A stretch of DNA of 64,000 nucleotides from assembly GCA_020025235.1 (NCBI GenBank), contig JAHHSL010000004.1, positions 1 through 64,000 of the forward strand, written 5' to 3'. Below, in pieces: positions 8,420 through 16,095 of this stretch (the stretch's first letter is position 1; each line of letters starts with the position of its first letter). A model generated the notes under the pieces. That model was given only the letters and a program-made list of their open reading frames with translations. It was not told the origin of the DNA and did no database searches. The position numbers and the translations under genes are program-made. The stretch is from Ruthenibacterium sp. Lineage in GTDB: Bacteria > Bacillota > Clostridia > Oscillospirales > Ruminococcaceae.

Positions 8420-9739
8420 ATGTTCAAACGTTTGAAGCGCAGCGCTCTGGGCGCGGCTGTTCCGCATGAAAAGAAAACATCCGGCATGGCGACGGTAAAG
8501 ATGCCTGTTCCGGAAAAAATCATTTTGCCCATGCAGCAGCATATCGGTGCGCCCTGCACCCCTGCAGTGAAAAAGGGGGATGCCGTGCTGGTCGGCACGG
8601 TGGTCGGCAAGGCGGGCGGTTTTGTCAGCGCGGATATCCACAGCGGCGTTTCGGGCACGGTGGAATCCATTGGCACACTGCATATGTCCAACGGACGCAA
8701 TGTGCAGACGGTCGTGATCAAGGCTGACGGCAATCAGACGCCCGACCCGGCATGTGTTCCGCCCGAAGTGAAGGATCAGCAAAGCCTGATCGCCGCGGCG
8801 CAGGCCTGCGGTCTGGTGGGTCTTGGCGGTGCGGGCTTCCCGACGGCCGTCAAATTTTCGCCCAAGGATCTTTCGGCAGTCGATACGCTGATCATCAACG
8901 GCGCGGAATGTGAACCGTATATCACGGCGGATAACCGCGAATTTCTGGAACATTCCGAAACCGTGATGCGCGGCATTGCGGCAGTAAAGGAAAATCTCGG
9001 CCTGAAAAGGGTCATCATCGCCATCGAGCGCAATAAGCCGGAGGCGATCGACCTGATGTTCAGCCTTGTCAAAAATGACCCGGATTATACCGTAAAGCCG
9101 CTCGACAGCCGGTATCCGCAGGGTGCGGAAAAAATCCTGATCGAACAGACAACCGGGCGCGAGGTGCCGCGAGGCGGCCTGCCCGCCGATGCGGGCGTCA
9201 TCGTGATGAACGTCACCACGGTCTCGACGCTGGGGCGCTTTCTGGAAACGGGCATGCCCCTTACCACAAAGCGCCTGACGGTGGACGGCGATGCGGTGGA
9301 GCGCGCGCAGAACGTTGAGGTCATCATCGGCACGCCGATCGGCGATGTGCTGGATTTCTGCGGTGTGCGGGACGATGTGGAAAAAGTGCTTATGGGCGGC
9401 CCGATGATGGGCACCGCCGTCTGCGATACGGATTCGCCCGTGCTCAAGCAGAACAATGCGCTGCTTGCGTTCGGGCCTTCCATGGCGCACCTTTCGGCAC
9501 CGGGCGAATGCATCCGCTGCGGCAGCTGCATCAATGCGTGCCCCATGGGGCTTTCCCCCGTTGAGATCGCCACAGCGTATACGCGCCGCGATCCGCAGCG
9601 GCTGGACAAGCTGATGACGGATCTGTGCATCGGCTGCGGCACATGCAGCTATGTGTGCCCGGCAAAGCGTCCGGTCACCCAGACGATGAACCTTGCCAAA
9701 GCGTTTATGATGGCAAGCCGGAACGGAGGAAAAAAATAA
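8420..9739 (+). CDS. rnfC: Rnf complex subunit C (NADH- and Fe-S-binding)
   Basis: A 439-residue peripheral subunit of the Rnf ferredoxin:NAD oxidoreductase, which couples electron flow to Na+ or H+ transport. A GLGGAGFPTAVKF flavin/NADH-binding segment is at about 132-145 and two [4Fe-4S] motifs lie near the C-terminus: CIRCGSCINACPMG (about 364) and CIGCGTCSYVCPAKRP (about 403). The N-terminus has the biotinyl-lipoyl-like region typical of RnfC. It is the first gene of the order C-D-G-E-A-B, which is usual in Clostridia. Confidence 0.95.
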   Translation: MFKRLKRSALGAAVPHEKKTSGMATVKMPVPEKIILPMQQHIGAPCTPAVKKGDAVLVGTVVGKAGGFVSADIHSGVSGTVESIGTLHMSNGRNVQTVVIKADGNQTPDPACVPPEVKDQQSLIAAAQACGLVGLGGAGFPTAVKFSPKDLSAVDTLIINGAECEPYITADNREFLEHSETVMRGIAAVKENLGLKRVIIAIERNKPEAIDLMFSLVKNDPDYTVKPLDSRYPQGAEKILIEQTTGREVPRGGLPADAGVIVMNVTTVSTLGRFLETGMPLTTKRLTVDGDAVERAQNVEVIIGTPIGDVLDFCGVRDDVEKVLMGGPMMGTAVCDTDSPVLKQNNALLAFGPSMAHLSAPGECIRCGSCINACPMGLSPVEIATAYTRRDPQRLDKLMTDLCIGCGTCSYVCPAKRPVTQTMNLAKAFMMASRNGGKK

Positions 9740-9741
9740 CG

Positions 9742-10668
9742 ATGGAAAAGAAAAAACTGATCGTCAGCGCATCCCCGCACATCACGTCGCATGAAACGAC
9801 GCGGGGCATCATGCTGAACGTCTGTGCTGCGCTGCTGCCGGCCCTGATCGCAAGCTCCCTGATTTTCGGCGCCCGCGCGCTGCTGGTCACGGGCGTCACC
9901 GTGGCAAGCTGCGTCGGGTTTGAAGCGCTGTACTGCATCCTTTTGAAAAAGCCGGTGCCCGTGGGGGATTTTTCCGCTGTTGTCACCGGTATGATCCTTG
10001 CTTTCAACCTGCCGGTCTCGATCCCCTTGTGGATCGCGATCATCGGCGCGTTCGTGGCGATCGTTGTGGCAAAGCAGCTGTTCGGCGGCCTTGGTCATAA
10101 CTTTGCAAACCCCGCGCTGCTCGGGCGCATCGTGCTGTTTATCAGCTTTGCGGGCCGCATGACGGCATACACCTATCCCGAAACGGATGTGGATGTGCTG
10201 GCAACGGCAACGCCGCTTGCAGCGGGCGCACCGGGAAAGGATATCATCGTCAAGCTGCTGCTTGGCACGCACGGCGGCATGCTGGGCGAAACGTGTGCCG
10301 CGGCGCTGCTTTTGGGCGGGCTGTACCTGATCGCCACCAAGACGATCAGCGCGGCGATCCCGCTTTCGTATATCGGCACGGTTGCGGTGCTGAGCCTGAT
10401 CCTGGGACAGGATGTGCTTTTGCAGCTGCTTTCCGGCGGTTTGATGCTGGGCGCATTCTTCATGGCGACGGATTACGTCACAAGCCCGTTTACCTTTAAG
10501 GGGCGCATCGTCTACGGCATTTGCCTCGGCGTCCTCACCTGCCTGATCCGCTTTTTCGGCAACATGGCGGAAGGCGTCAGCTTTGCGCTGCTGCTGATGA
10601 ACCTGCTGGTTCCGTATCTGAACGAGCTGACCCGTCAGAAACCGCTGGGAGGTGTCAAGGCGAAATGA
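9742..10668 (+). CDS. rnfD: Rnf complex subunit D (flavin-bearing membrane subunit)
   Basis: A 308-residue integral membrane subunit of the NqrB/RnfD family. RnfD carries covalent FMN on a threonine in an (S/T)xAT motif; here LATATPLAAG at about residue 155 fits. It begins MEKKKLIVSASPHITSHET, a typical RnfD N-terminus, and a GGAGG is 10 bases upstream. It starts 2 bases after the rnfC stop and overlaps rnfG by four bases (ATGA). Confidence 0.95.
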   Translation: MEKKKLIVSASPHITSHETTRGIMLNVCAALLPALIASSLIFGARALLVTGVTVASCVGFEALYCILLKKPVPVGDFSAVVTGMILAFNLPVSIPLWIAIIGAFVAIVVAKQLFGGLGHNFANPALLGRIVLFISFAGRMTAYTYPETDVDVLATATPLAAGAPGKDIIVKLLLGTHGGMLGETCAAALLLGGLYLIATKTISAAIPLSYIGTVAVLSLILGQDVLLQLLSGGLMLGAFFMATDYVTSPFTFKGRIVYGICLGVLTCLIRFFGNMAEGVSFALLLMNLLVPYLNELTRQKPLGGVKAK

Positions 10669-11201
10669 AAAATGTCTGGAATGATTTTGCAAAGCCGATC
10701 GTCGTGCTGGGCGTGATCTGCCTTGTCACAAGCGTGCTTTTGGCAGCAACAAACCATGTCACCGCGCCGATCATCGAAGAAAACGCGATCAAAAAGGCAA
10801 ACGAAACGCGCGCGGCGCTGCTGCCGGCGGCGGATTCGTTCACCGAAGTGAAGCTGGAAACCGAAATCGAAGGCGTGACGGAAGTGTACTGCGCCGACAA
10901 CGGTTCGGGCTATGTCATCACGGCGCAGTCCAAGGGTTATGACGGCCAGGTGCCGGTCATGGTGTCGTTCAATGCCGAAGGCAATGTCGAAGCGGTTCGT
11001 TTTCTGGATAACACGGAAACGCCGGGTCTTGGCAAAAAAATCTCCGAACCTGCGTTTGCCGATCAGTTCAGCGGCATCCCCGCGGAAAACTTCATCATTG
11101 AGGACATTGACGCCGTAACCGGTGCAACCTTCTCCTCGAAGGCAGCCGTCAATGCGATCAATGCGGCAATCGATGCATACAGCACCGTGAAAGGGGAGTG
11201 A
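10665..11201 (+). CDS. rnfG: Rnf complex subunit G (covalent FMN)
   Basis: A 178-residue subunit with one N-terminal membrane helix and an FMN-binding domain. The motif TGATFSSKA (near residue 150) contains the threonine to which FMN is attached by a phosphoester bond. It overlaps rnfD by four bases, showing translational coupling. The domain faces outside in studied Rnf complexes. Confidence 0.94.
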   Translation: MKNVWNDFAKPIVVLGVICLVTSVLLAATNHVTAPIIEENAIKKANETRAALLPAADSFTEVKLETEIEGVTEVYCADNGSGYVITAQSKGYDGQVPVMVSFNAEGNVEAVRFLDNTETPGLGKKISEPAFADQFSGIPAENFIIEDIDAVTGATFSSKAAVNAINAAIDAYSTVKGE

Positions 11202-11206
11202 AGAAA

Positions 11207-11902
11207 ATGAAAGAAAACGTAAAAGTATTCACAAACGGTCTTGTCAAGGAAAACCCCTCGCTGCGTCTGGTGCTGGGCACCTGCCCTACACTTGCCGTCA
11301 CGACGCTTGCCATTAACGGCCTTGGCATGGGGCTTGCCGCCACCTTTGTTCTGGTGTGTTCCAATATCGCGATTTCCGCGCTGCGCAAGGTGATCCCCGA
11401 TAAGGTGCGCCTGCCGGCGTATATCACCGTGATCGCGGCGTTCGTCACGATCCTGCAGATGCTTGTCAAGGCATTTGCACAGGAGCTTGACGCGGCGCTC
11501 GGCATCTTCCTGCCGCTGATCGTCGTCAACTGCATCATCCTCGGCCGTGCCGAGATGTTTGCATCCAAACATTCGATCGGCCTTTCCGCACTGGACGGCC
11601 TTGGCATGGGGCTGGGCTTCACGGGCACGCTGGTGCTTATGGGCTCGATCCGTGAGATCCTGGGCGCGGGCACGCTGTTCGGCGTGCGCGTGATGCCGCA
11701 GGCTGTCGACCCGATGACGATCTTCATCACCCCTCCGGGCGGCTTCTTCGTGTTCGGCTGCCTTATGGCACTGGTGATCGGCATCGAGATCCGCACCAAT
11801 CACCGCAAGGAACGCAGCATCGGCTGCGAAGGCTGCGCACATGGCGGCGGCTGCGCCGGATGTGCCGGCTGCGGCGAACAGACAGAGGGAGGCGAGGCAT
11901 AA
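11207..11902 (+). CDS. rnfE: Rnf complex subunit E, with Cys-rich tail
   Basis: A 231-residue integral membrane subunit of the NqrD/RnfE family. The two cysteines that help bind the intramembrane [2Fe-2S] cluster are present in LGTCPTLAV and LIVVNCIILG. I prefer ATG 11207 over GTG 11198 because GGGGAG is properly spaced only for the former. The C-terminus is unusual: after about residue 205 it has five cysteines in a Gly/Ala background (GCEGC, then CAGCAGC). The stop overlaps the rnfA start by one base. Confidence 0.93.
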   Translation: MKENVKVFTNGLVKENPSLRLVLGTCPTLAVTTLAINGLGMGLAATFVLVCSNIAISALRKVIPDKVRLPAYITVIAAFVTILQMLVKAFAQELDAALGIFLPLIVVNCIILGRAEMFASKHSIGLSALDGLGMGLGFTGTLVLMGSIREILGAGTLFGVRVMPQAVDPMTIFITPPGGFFVFGCLMALVIGIEIRTNHRKERSIGCEGCAHGGGCAGCAGCGEQTEGGEA

Positions 11903-12501
11903 TGGCAGCAAAGCTTGCAATGGTATTTTTCAGCATGATCCTTGTGAACAACTACGTCCTCGTACAGTTCCTCGGCATCTGCCCGTTTTTGGGCGTTTCC
12001 AAAAAGCTGGATTCTGCCGTGGGCATGTCCGCGGCGGTCATCTTCGTCATGGCGCTTGCCACAAGCGCAACATGGCCGGTGTATAACTATATCCTGGAGC
12101 CGAACGGCCTTGGCTATCTGCAGACGATCGTATTCATCCTGATCATCGCGGTGCTCGTGCAGCTCGTCGAGATCGCAATGAAAAAGTTCATGCCTCCGCT
12201 GTATAAGGCGCTGGGCGTCTATCTGCCGCTGATCACGACGAACTGCGCCGTGCTGGGCGTTACGCTGAGCGTTCTGGAAGACTGTGAAAGCTTTATCGAA
12301 GCGCTCGTCTACGCCCTTGGCGCAGGCGTCGGCTTCATGGTCGCAATGGTTTTGTTTTCCGGCGTGCGCCGCCGTCTGGAGGATGCAAATCCCCCGAAAT
12401 GCTTTGAGGGCCTGCCGATCACGCTGGTGGCGGCAAGCATCACAAGCCTTTCGTTCATGGGCTTCGGCGGTGTGATCGAAAACATCTTTGCAGGCCATTA
12501 A
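11902..12501 (+). CDS. rnfA: Rnf complex subunit A
   Basis: A 199-residue membrane subunit of the NqrE/RnfA family with six predicted helices. The cluster-ligating cysteines are in FLGICPFLGV and LITTNCAVLGV, and the family motif GLPITLVAASI is intact. Together with RnfE it forms the inverted-topology pair that holds the [2Fe-2S] centre. It begins within the TAATG junction with rnfE. Confidence 0.95.
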   Translation: MAAKLAMVFFSMILVNNYVLVQFLGICPFLGVSKKLDSAVGMSAAVIFVMALATSATWPVYNYILEPNGLGYLQTIVFILIIAVLVQLVEIAMKKFMPPLYKALGVYLPLITTNCAVLGVTLSVLEDCESFIEALVYALGAGVGFMVAMVLFSGVRRRLEDANPPKCFEGLPITLVAASITSLSFMGFGGVIENIFAGH

Positions 12502-12516
12502 AGGAGGAATCGACAT

Positions 12517-13308
12517 ATGTCAATCGTAACAGCGGCGGCAGTTGTTACTGTCATCGGTCTTTTGGGTGCGGCGATCCTTGTAGTGGCGGCGCATTTCATG
12601 CATGTGGAGGAAGACCCCCGCATCGCACAGGTGCAGCAAGTGCTTCCGGGCGCAAACTGCGGCGCATGCGGCTATGCGGGCTGCGCAGACTATGCAAAGG
12701 CGATCGTGGAAGGCGCACCCGTCAATAAATGCGTGCCCGGCGGTGCGGCGGCAGCGGAACAGGCCGCCGCGATCATGGGCGTGGAAGCGGGCGCCGTTGC
12801 CAAGCGCAAGGCGATCGTGGCATGTCAGGGCACGTTCGATCATACCGAAAATAAATATATCTATGAGGGCATCAGCAGCTGCAAGGCGGCTGCGGCGCTG
12901 TATTCCGGCTCGGCTGCCTGCGAGTTCGGCTGCCTTGGCTACGGCGACTGCATGGAAGCGTGCAAATTCAACGCCATTACCATTGAAAACGGCGTTGCCC
13001 GTGTCAACCCCGAAAAGTGCACCGGCTGCGGCGCATGTGAACAGGCCTGCCCGAAAAAGGTCATCTGGATCCGTCCGGAAAGCGAAAAGCCCGTTGTCAT
13101 GTGTGCAAACCATGACCGCGGCGCGCAGACGCGCAAAGCGTGCTCGGCGGGCTGCATCGGCTGCATGAAGTGCGAAAAAAGCTGCCCGGAAGGCGCGATC
13201 AAGGTCACGAACAACGTGGCGCGTGTCGATTACGACAAGTGCACCGGCTGCCGTACCTGCATGAACGTGTGCCCGGTGCATGCGATCACGATCCCGAAGG
13301 TGGTCTGA
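12517..13308 (+). CDS. rnfB: Rnf complex subunit B (ferredoxin-type, multi Fe-S)
   Basis: A 263-residue subunit that accepts electrons from ferredoxin. It has an N-terminal membrane helix (about 5-27), a four-cysteine domain starting GANCGACGYAGC (about 46), a middle ferredoxin module (CEFGCLGYGDCMEACKF, then CTGCGACEQACP) and further motifs CIGCMKCEKSCP and CTGCRTCMNVCP near the C-terminus. RBS AAGGAGG precedes the ATG. It is the last gene of the operon and is followed by a terminator. Confidence 0.95.
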   Translation: MSIVTAAAVVTVIGLLGAAILVVAAHFMHVEEDPRIAQVQQVLPGANCGACGYAGCADYAKAIVEGAPVNKCVPGGAAAAEQAAAIMGVEAGAVAKRKAIVACQGTFDHTENKYIYEGISSCKAAAALYSGSAACEFGCLGYGDCMEACKFNAITIENGVARVNPEKCTGCGACEQACPKKVIWIRPESEKPVVMCANHDRGAQTRKACSAGCIGCMKCEKSCPEGAIKVTNNVARVDYDKCTGCRTCMNVCPVHAITIPKVV

Positions 13309-13350
13309 TCTTTGCACATTTCGGCGCGCACGGCGTTGATCGGAAACAAA

Positions 13351-13381
13351 AAACGGAGCGTACTGCGGTACGCTCCGTTTT
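13351..13381. terminator. Bidirectional terminator
   Basis: AAACGGAGCGTAC and GTACGCTCCGTTT form a 13-bp stem with A and T runs on the two sides. It ends the rnf operon and the convergent trmB gene. Confidence 0.9.
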
Positions 13382-13423
13382 GTTTTGCCGCACGCGGCGG
13401 CGTATTTTTAAAGAAAGATGCCG

Positions 13424-13442
13424 TTTGCGCGCAAATCAGCGC
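13424..13442. repeat. 19-bp repeat, copy 1 (at trmB stop)
   Basis: TTTGCGCGCAAATCAGCGC, identical to 14257-14275. It includes the perfect 12-bp palindrome TTTGCGCGCAAA and the reverse complement of the trmB stop codon. Confidence 0.7.
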
Positions 13443-14155
13443 ACGGCGGGGATATCCGGCACGCACGGGGGTTCGGGCGCGTTTTCGGGCAGGGCGGCCT
13501 TGCGTGCGATCAGCGCCTTGGTCGGGATGCCGATCATCGTGAACATCTGTTCGTGCTCGGTGCGGATGTTCCATTCCGGTTCGTCTGCATGCAGATCGCG
13601 CGTCTGCCACACGACCTCAAAGCCGGCTTCGGGCAGATATTCAAGGGTATCGTTAAAAAGATCCTCGTCGTCGCACTTGAACCAGATCTCGGCGTCGTCC
13701 GTCAGGAATGAACGGTACATCAAAAGCTGGCGCGTGTGCGTCAGGCGGTGCTTTTTGTGGCCGGCCTTTTTGTTCCACGGATTGCAGAAATTGATGTAGA
13801 TGCGGCTGACGGCGTCGTTTTCGTCCAGCAGCGTCGGGATGCGCTCGATATCATGGGAAAGGGTTTTGACATTGTCAACGGCAAGCCCTTTTTCGGCGTA
13901 AACGCGTTCGATATTGCGCTTGGCAAGGATCAGCACCTTGTCGGTGATATCCACGCCGATGTAGTTGATATCGGGATGACGGGACGCAAGCTGGGACAGA
14001 AAGCCGCCCTTGCCGCAGCCGAGTTCAAGGTGCAGCGGCTGTTCGGGGCGGGCGAAGGTTTCGCGCCAGTGTCCTTTGTATTGGGTTGCCAGATTCATAT
14101 GAAACGGGCAGGCGGCAAGTTCGGGCCCCGCATAGGGCTTAAAACGCATGCGCAT
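13436..14155 (-). CDS. trmB: tRNA (guanine-N7-)-methyltransferase
   Basis: A 239-residue SAM-dependent enzyme that makes m7G46 in tRNA. Family features are the N-terminal MRMRFKPYAGPEL, the SAM motif ELGCGKGGFLSQLA (about 42-55), YIGVDI, and the conserved INFCNPWNKKAGHKKHRLT (the family P-W-x-K-x-x-H-x-K-R-R-L block). The C-terminal part carries the NIRTEHEQMF segment typical of TrmB. The length is normal. Confidence 0.95.
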   Translation of the reverse strand: MRMRFKPYAGPELAACPFHMNLATQYKGHWRETFARPEQPLHLELGCGKGGFLSQLASRHPDINYIGVDITDKVLILAKRNIERVYAEKGLAVDNVKTLSHDIERIPTLLDENDAVSRIYINFCNPWNKKAGHKKHRLTHTRQLLMYRSFLTDDAEIWFKCDDEDLFNDTLEYLPEAGFEVVWQTRDLHADEPEWNIRTEHEQMFTMIGIPTKALIARKAALPENAPEPPCVPDIPAVR

Positions 14156-14256
14156 GGAAAAATCCTTCCTTTTTGCTTTGATTACGGTACATTATTATAC
14201 CAAAATCCGCGCATCGGCGCAATGAAAAATGCCGTCGGTGCGCAAAAACAGGCTGC

Positions 14257-14275
14257 TTTGCGCGCAAATCAGCGC
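14257..14275. repeat. 19-bp repeat, copy 2 (at HAD gene stop)
   Basis: Exact copy of 13424-13442, again overlapping the stop codon of the minus-strand gene (here the HAD phosphatase). Confidence 0.7.
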
Positions 14276-14946
14276 GCGTGGATGCCCGCATCCAGACGCT
14301 GCAAAAGCGCGGGCACATCCAGCAGGCTTTCCACAATGGCGTCGGCCGCAGCGAAAAGCTCGGCGTCGGGCGCATCCAGATCCGGCACCATGACGGTGCA
14401 GCAGCCCGCGGCATGGCCTGCGCGCACCCCGTTTGCGGAATCCTCCAGCACCATACATTCACAGGGCTTTGCACCGAGGGCGGCTGCCGCCTTCAAAAAT
14501 ACCTCGGGGTCAGGCTTCGAGCGCGTGACCTGCTCACCGCCGACCACGGCGGAAAAATACCGGCGCACCTGCGCCTTTTCCAGATTGCGGATGACGCGCG
14601 GGCTCTGCGTGGAGGAAGCAACGGCAAGCTTTGTGCCGCGCTTTTCCAGAAAATCCAGAAGCTCGTAAAGCCCCGGACGCACGGGGACATCCTGCTCCAA
14701 AAGTGCATCCAGCTGTGCGTGGGAATCTTCCACCAGTTTGTCATACGGCAGTTCGGGGCCAAAGCGCTTCAAAAACGCCTGCCGCCCGCCCTCGCGGTTG
14801 CGCCCGCGCAGCAGGGCAACGTCCTGCGGCGTGATCGTATAGCCGAAATGTTCGCCTGCGCGCCGCCAGCAGTCGATGCTCAGGCGTTCGGTGTCGAACA
14901 TCAGGCCGTCCATATCGAATAAAACAGCACGGATCATCGGTTCCAT
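14269..14946 (-). CDS. HAD-family hydrolase (beta-phosphoglucomutase-like)
   Basis: A 225-residue HAD subfamily IA enzyme with a helical cap. Motif I is FDMDGLMFDTE (the nucleophile is the first Asp), motif II VASSTQS, motif III KPDPEVF and motif IV VLEDSANGVRA. Such enzymes are phosphatases of small phosphorylated metabolites or phosphoglucomutases; the substrate is not determinable here. I start at ATG 14946 (MEPMIRAVLFD), since the longer frame runs through non-coding sequence. GAGAGG lies about 10 bases upstream. Confidence 0.9.
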   Translation of the reverse strand: MEPMIRAVLFDMDGLMFDTERLSIDCWRRAGEHFGYTITPQDVALLRGRNREGGRQAFLKRFGPELPYDKLVEDSHAQLDALLEQDVPVRPGLYELLDFLEKRGTKLAVASSTQSPRVIRNLEKAQVRRYFSAVVGGEQVTRSKPDPEVFLKAAAALGAKPCECMVLEDSANGVRAGHAAGCCTVMVPDLDAPDAELFAAADAIVESLLDVPALLQRLDAGIHAR

Positions 14947-15243
14947 GTGTTGAGATCCCTCTCTTTTTTTGTTGTACGGCATGCACGGCGCACGCCGCCG
15001 CCCCATATTATACAGGATGCACGCAGGAAAAGAAAGCCCCGCCGTGCGCATCGGGCAGAATGTGCGTGAAAGTTTTGCAAAAAAGCGGAAAGCGGCAGGG
15101 GAACAGCCGCCCTTTTCCTTTTTGGGGATTGACAGGAGACGCCCCGCCGATCCTGCCGGCATCCGCCTGTTTCAACCGGCAGAACACAAATCACAGGAAA
15201 AGAAAGATTTAACAGAAACAGTATACAAAAATGCAGGGAGGTG
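14947..15243. other. Intergenic sequence, left part of a 565-base gap
   Basis: The upstream region of the HAD gene and of the divergent RNA/small-protein locus. No convincing open frame. The bases just before 15243 are AT-rich. Confidence 0.5.
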
Positions 15244-15252
15244 TGCTATAAT
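15244..15252 (+). promoter_or_regulatory. Extended -10 promoter of the RNA/small-protein locus
   Basis: TGC followed by a perfect TATAAT. No good -35 box is visible, which is usual for extended -10 promoters. Transcription should begin near 15259. Confidence 0.6.
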
Positions 15253-15258
15253 AACAAA

Positions 15259-15505
15259 AACTTATTTTGTCAGACCTGTCAAAATCATTCTGACAGTTTC
15301 AGCATGCCGGAAAAAGGATGCTTCATTTGGAGCACAAAGGAACGGTATAACGCTCCTCTGAAAGGCGCATCCTGCGGAGGTTCACCATGGCAGATGCAGA
15401 CGCCATGCATTGCAGCGGGCAAGCAACCCGGAGGCTGCAAACTATCTGCGCATAAGGAATACCCGGTGCAGTCTGCGGCTGCGTCAAGAAATAATATTTT
15501 ACGGA
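15259..15505 (+). ncRNA. Candidate structured leader RNA
   Basis: About 245 bases between an extended -10 promoter and the RBS of the next small gene, with several strong pairings. TGTCAGA (15268-15274) pairs with TCTGACA (15289-15295). GGATGC (15316-15321) pairs with GCATCC (15367-15372), enclosing GGAGC/GCTCC (15329-15333 with 15352-15356). CATGGC pairs with GCCATG (15386-15391 with 15402-15407). TGCAG/CTGCA (15411-15415 with 15435-15439) encloses GGG/CCC. It does not match the consensus of any riboswitch class I can recall. It could be an unrecognised riboswitch, a free-standing ncRNA or a ribosomal-protein-type leader. Confidence 0.5.
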
Positions 15506-15511
15506 GGGAAT

Positions 15512-15730
15512 ATGAAGCTTTTACTCATCATAGGCTCCATAGTGTTTTCACTGCTGGCACTTGTCATTGTGCATCTGATCGCGACACGAAAAATCAAGAA
15601 AACATATCTTGCGGCCGCAGTGTTTCTTGAGAGCATTGTTATTCTTTGTCTGATGACACACCAGCCGGGATACTTCGGGCTGTGCGCCGTAGTCGGACTG
15701 ATCCCGATTATTAAAAGTATCCGAAAATAA
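15512..15730 (+). CDS. Small membrane protein (72 aa) of the RNA locus
   Basis: A 72-residue, very hydrophobic protein with a strong RBS (GGAGGG about 6 bases before the ATG). Two or three helices are visible: MKLLLIIGSIVFSLLALVIV, then after a basic turn (ATRKIKK) AAVFLESIVILCLM, then a Gly/Pro-containing third segment. I do not recognise the family. Codon choice (TTA, ATA, CGA, ACA) is more AT-rich than the neighbouring genes, suggesting recent acquisition or special expression. It is flanked on both sides by candidate structured RNA. Confidence 0.65.
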   Translation: MKLLLIIGSIVFSLLALVIVHLIATRKIKKTYLAAAVFLESIVILCLMTHQPGYFGLCAVVGLIPIIKSIRK

Positions 15731-15739
15731 AAGGTTTAG

Positions 15740-15882
15740 TATCTCCGAAAGGATTCATCCCTAACCTATCGATCACTTCACTTTGAAGTGCGGATTGGTG
15801 CAATCAAGGGATCATGGACGCAGCTGCATACAGGATTTTGGCAGAGAACTTCCAATCATCTGACAGGATACATAAAAAGAAT
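15740..15882 (+). ncRNA. Candidate structured RNA with three-way junction
   Basis: After the small gene, ATCCCT (15757-15762) pairs with AGGGAT (15807-15812). The closed segment contains two hairpins, CACTTCA/TGAAGTG (15774-15780 with 15784-15790) and GATTG/CAATC (15793-15797 with 15801-15805), making a three-way junction. A terminator follows at 15883. It could be the 3' part of the same transcript or an attenuation-type riboswitch. I see no match to purine, TPP or other three-way-junction classes. Confidence 0.45.
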
Positions 15883-15917
15883 AAAAGGGCTCCGCCGTTC
15901 GGGCTGGGGTCCTTTTT
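15883..15917 (+). terminator. Terminator of the RNA/small-protein locus
   Basis: AAAAGGGCTCCGCC and GGGCTGGGGTCCTTTTT form a stem with some G-U pairs and a TTTTT tail, separating the locus from the next gene. Confidence 0.65.
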
Positions 15918-15991
15918 GTGCAGTTCGACGAATGATTCCCGGTGCAGGCATAGATCGGCACAAAAGGGAAAGGGAACAGCCGCTTTTTTGC

Positions 15992-16020
15992 TTGCGCAGC
16001 CGAAACGGCTCTGTTATAAT
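15992..16020 (+). promoter_or_regulatory. Promoter of the CBS-domain (HlyC/CorC) gene
   Basis: TTGCGC (15992-15997), a 17-base spacer and TATAAT (16015-16020). Confidence 0.65.
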
Positions 16021-16095
16021 AAAAGAGATTTACTTTATATCCTGACGGCGCAAACCGCAGTCGGGAAATTTGATTTTTTACAGGAGTGTGGTTTT

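Noticed and set aside
8111..9490. A minus-strand frame of about 460 codons opposite rnfC.
   Set aside because: rnfC has intact Fe-S motifs and the operon context; this frame is a codon-bias shadow.
15259..15505. Possible 6S RNA, RNase P, tmRNA or SRP RNA in the 15.2-kb gap.
   Set aside because: The hallmark conserved sequences of these RNAs, such as GAGGAAAGTCC of RNase P or GGAAGCAGC of SRP RNA, are not present. The region was kept only as a candidate structured RNA.
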